Shown here: in pieces, positions 5,721 to 7,314 of the stretch
How positions within the stretch are numbered: the first letter of the stretch is position 1
Layout: each line of letters starts with the position of its first letter
Source of the DNA: Desulfobacterales bacterium
Lineage (GTDB): Bacteria > Desulfobacterota > Desulfobacteria > Desulfobacterales > C00003106
NCBI GenBank assembly: GCA_030613165.1
Contig: JAUWMN010000072.1
Span: forward strand, 1 to 7,314
Length of the DNA stretch: 7,314 nt
Direction of reading: 5' to 3'
Program-made: the position numbers and the translations under genes
The notes under the pieces: model-generated
Database searches by the model: none
What the model saw: the letters and a program-made list of their open reading frames with translations, nothing else
What the model was told of the DNA's origin: nothing

Positions 5721-6563
5721 ATGCCGAAACTTTTACTTATTGACGATGAAGAAGGTATCAGAAAAGTCCTGAGCATATCTCTGACAAGTGATGGATATGA
5801 AGTGGTAACCGCGGAGGACGGGCGTCAGGGTGTGGACCTGTATCAAAAAGGGCGCTTTTCCATAGTGTTGACCGATCTAAAGATGCCCGAGTTGGATGGC
5901 ATAGAGGTCTTAAAGAAGATAAAAAAGATTAATCCAAACGCCGAGGTTATCGTTATTACCGGCCACGGAGATATGGACTCCGCAATGCGATCTCTTCATT
6001 TAGGCGCGTCTAACTTCATCACCAAGCCTGTGTGTGACCAAGTCCTTTCTGTAGCCTTAAAAAGGGTCGAACAACGGCTGGAAATGCAGCGGAAGTTGCG
6101 GGATTGCTCCGATAACTTGGAGAATATGGTAAGTGAAGCTACCGAGGAAATAAGGAAGAGATACGAATTTGAGGTTAAGCTGATACAGCGATGGTTTGAT
6201 GGGATCGTTGCCGCGGACAAGGAAGGGAATATCTTGGTGTTTAACCCTGCAGCGGAAAGGCTCTTCGGATATAGTCAGATTGAAGCCAAAAGTACCAAAA
6301 AAGCCGATGACATTTATCCCCGCAAGGTAATGGAAAAGATAACCGATGTTTTTTCCGGCAAAAAGGAGTCGAAAGAGCAGATATTTATTGAAGAAGATAC
6401 GTCCATAGTCAGGAAGAATGGCGAAACAGTGCCGGTAAGATTTTCAGGCGCGATACTCTATGAGGCCGGCAATCCCGTTGCGAGTGTTGGATTTTTTCAG
6501 GACCTGCGAGAAATTGAAAAGCTGCAAGAGGAACTGGTTGCTAAAGATACTACACAAGAGTAA
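5721..6563 (+). CDS. REC-PAS protein without kinase or DNA-binding domain
   Basis: A 280-residue cytoplasmic protein. The receiver (about 2-120) has D8/D9, phospho-acceptor D52 in LTDLKMPE, T80 in the ITGHGD loop and K102 in TKPV, so it should accept phosphate. A coiled coil follows (about 115-150, ending ATEEIRKRYEFE), then a PAS domain (about 152-263, with FDGIVAADKEGNILVFN and ERLFGY). The protein stops 20 residues after the PAS core, in a helix (REIEKLQEELVAKD) of the kind that normally leads into a histidine-kinase DHp domain. It could be an adaptor or phosphate sink, or a kinase that has lost its catalytic half. It begins 50 bp after the kinase stop and ends 22 bp before a close paralog, so co-transcription with both is likely. 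The start at ATG 5721 agrees with the paralog. Signals sensed by the PAS domain cannot be read from sequence. Confidence 0.88.
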   Translation: MPKLLLIDDEEGIRKVLSISLTSDGYEVVTAEDGRQGVDLYQKGRFSIVLTDLKMPELDGIEVLKKIKKINPNAEVIVITGHGDMDSAMRSLHLGASNFITKPVCDQVLSVALKRVEQRLEMQRKLRDCSDNLENMVSEATEEIRKRYEFEVKLIQRWFDGIVAADKEGNILVFNPAAERLFGYSQIEAKSTKKADDIYPRKVMEKITDVFSGKKESKEQIFIEEDTSIVRKNGETVPVRFSGAILYEAGNPVASVGFFQDLREIEKLQEELVAKDTTQE

Positions 6564-6585
6564 AACTCGCTTACAAGGTTATACT

Positions 6586-7314
6586 ATGTCGAAACTTTTA
6601 CTTATTGATGATGAAGAAGGTATCAGAAAAGTCCTGAGCATATCTCTGGCAAGTGATGGATATGACGTGGTAACAGCAAAGAATGGACAGGAGGGCCTAA
6701 GCCTGTTTCAAAAAGAAGCCGTTCCAATCGTCATGACTGATATAAAAATGCCCGGGTTGGACGGTTTAGAGGTTCTCAAACGGATGAAACAGATAAACCC
6801 GGACATAGAGGTAATTGTTTTCACCGGACACGGCGATATGGAGTCCGCTGTTCGAGCTCTTCAATTGGGAGCATCTGATTTTATAACCAAGCCGGTGGGT
6901 GATCAGGCCCTTTCGATAGCTCTAACAAGGGCCGAGCAACGGCTGGAACTGAAACAGAAGTTAAAGAACTATACCAATAACCTGGAGAATATGGTAAGGG
7001 AAGCTACCGAAGAGGTGCAAAGAAGATATGAATTTGAGGATAAGTTGATACAACGATCGATTGATGGGATTATTGCCACGGATGAGGAAGGGAAAATTTT
7101 GGTATTTAACAGCGGAGCTGAAAAGATTTTTGGATATACCGAGGACGAGGCCAAACGCACGAAGAATGCCCGTGACCTTTATCCTGAAGAGCCATTGAAG
7201 AAAACCGTTGATATTTTATTCGGTAAAAAGAAAACAGCAGAGGATGTCTTTATTATGGAAGATACGTCTGTAGTTGGGAAGAACGGTGAAATGGTTCCGG
7301 TAAGATTCTCGGGG
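6586..7314 (+). CDS. REC-PAS protein, paralog of the preceding gene (runs off right edge)
   Basis: From ATG 6586 the frame is open for 243 codons to the window end. It starts MSKLLLIDDEEGIRKVLSIS, has D8/D9, D52 in MTDIKMPG, T80 in FTGHGD and K102 in TKPV, then a coiled coil (LKNYTNNLENMVREATEEV, about 121-139) and a PAS domain (from about 152; SIDGIIATDEEGKILVFN and EKIFGY) that is nearly complete at the edge. It lines up with the preceding gene without gaps over this whole length, so the pair arose by tandem duplication. A ribosome site AAGG (6575-6578) lies seven bases upstream of the ATG. What follows the PAS domain is unseen. From memory of related delta-proteobacterial proteins, a HisKA/HATPase kinase half is the most likely continuation, but a short form like the neighbour is equally compatible with what is present. 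Confidence 0.88.
   Translation, partial: MSKLLLIDDEEGIRKVLSISLASDGYDVVTAKNGQEGLSLFQKEAVPIVMTDIKMPGLDGLEVLKRMKQINPDIEVIVFTGHGDMESAVRALQLGASDFITKPVGDQALSIALTRAEQRLELKQKLKNYTNNLENMVREATEEVQRRYEFEDKLIQRSIDGIIATDEEGKILVFNSGAEKIFGYTEDEAKRTKNARDLYPEEPLKKTVDILFGKKKTAEDVFIMEDTSVVGKNGEMVPVRFSG
6590..6674 (+). repeat. Near-identical 85-bp patch shared with 5725-5809
   Basis: These 85 bases differ from 5725-5809 at only three positions (T/C, G/A, C/A). The patch covers codons 2-30 of both REC-PAS genes. Similarity falls off sharply after it (GGTAACAGCAAAG against GGTAACCGCGGAG) although the protein alignment continues, and there is no similarity upstream of the ATG. This suggests recent local gene conversion or strong constraint on the 5' coding end. 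Confidence 0.8.

Overview
The window looks like a chromosomal segment from a Desulfobacterota-type (former Deltaproteobacteria) anaerobe. This is inferred from three things: the style of the two-component proteins (REC modules starting M-S/P-K-x-L-L-I-D-D-E, a sigma-54 activator, and a sensor kinase carrying a CxxCH heme motif and a cysteine-rich CW module), a mid-range GC content judged by eye, and intergenic DNA filled with 7-bp tandem repeats and palindromic elements with TCGTAAAAAGTC ends. No 16S rRNA or other phylogenetic marker is complete; the only housekeeping gene is the 5' part of a valyl-tRNA synthetase gene.

Layout. Bases 1-365 (minus strand) hold the N-terminal 121 codons of ValS, which run off the left edge. 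Bases 366-710 contain no gene but hold a solo repeat arm, a GC-rich hairpin and two heptamer arrays, one of which touches the stop codon of the next gene. Bases 711-1178 (minus) encode a 155-residue, very acidic protein of unknown function with a C-terminal amphipathic helical segment. Everything after that is on the plus strand and is signal transduction: a REC-GAF-AAA+-Fis sigma-54-type response regulator (1417-3291, GTG start), a 133-bp palindromic MITE/REP-like element framed by inverted heptamer arrays (3280-3497), a 719-residue membrane histidine kinase (3511-5670), a REC-PAS protein without any output or kinase domain (5721-6563), and a second REC-PAS protein cut by the right edge (6586-7314).

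How the genes probably work together (inference). The kinase has two candidate redox modules: a periplasmic CxxCH c-heme site and a seven-cysteine 'two-CW' type module that splits its HAMP linker. It has no receiver of its own. Three closely related receiver domains lie beside it, all with the same receiver plus coiled-coil front end but different downstream modules. The likely reading is one redox or ligand-sensing kinase feeding a sigma-54 transcription activator, plus one or two REC-PAS proteins that act as adaptors, phosphate sinks or the front of further kinases. The kinase and the two REC-PAS genes are closely spaced (50 and 22 bp) and probably form an operon. The activator gene is separated from them by the repeat element and has a candidate sigma-70 promoter of its own.

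The most noteworthy points are the kinase sensory architecture, the receiver paralog set with a patch of near-identical DNA, and the layered repeat structure of the intergenic regions.
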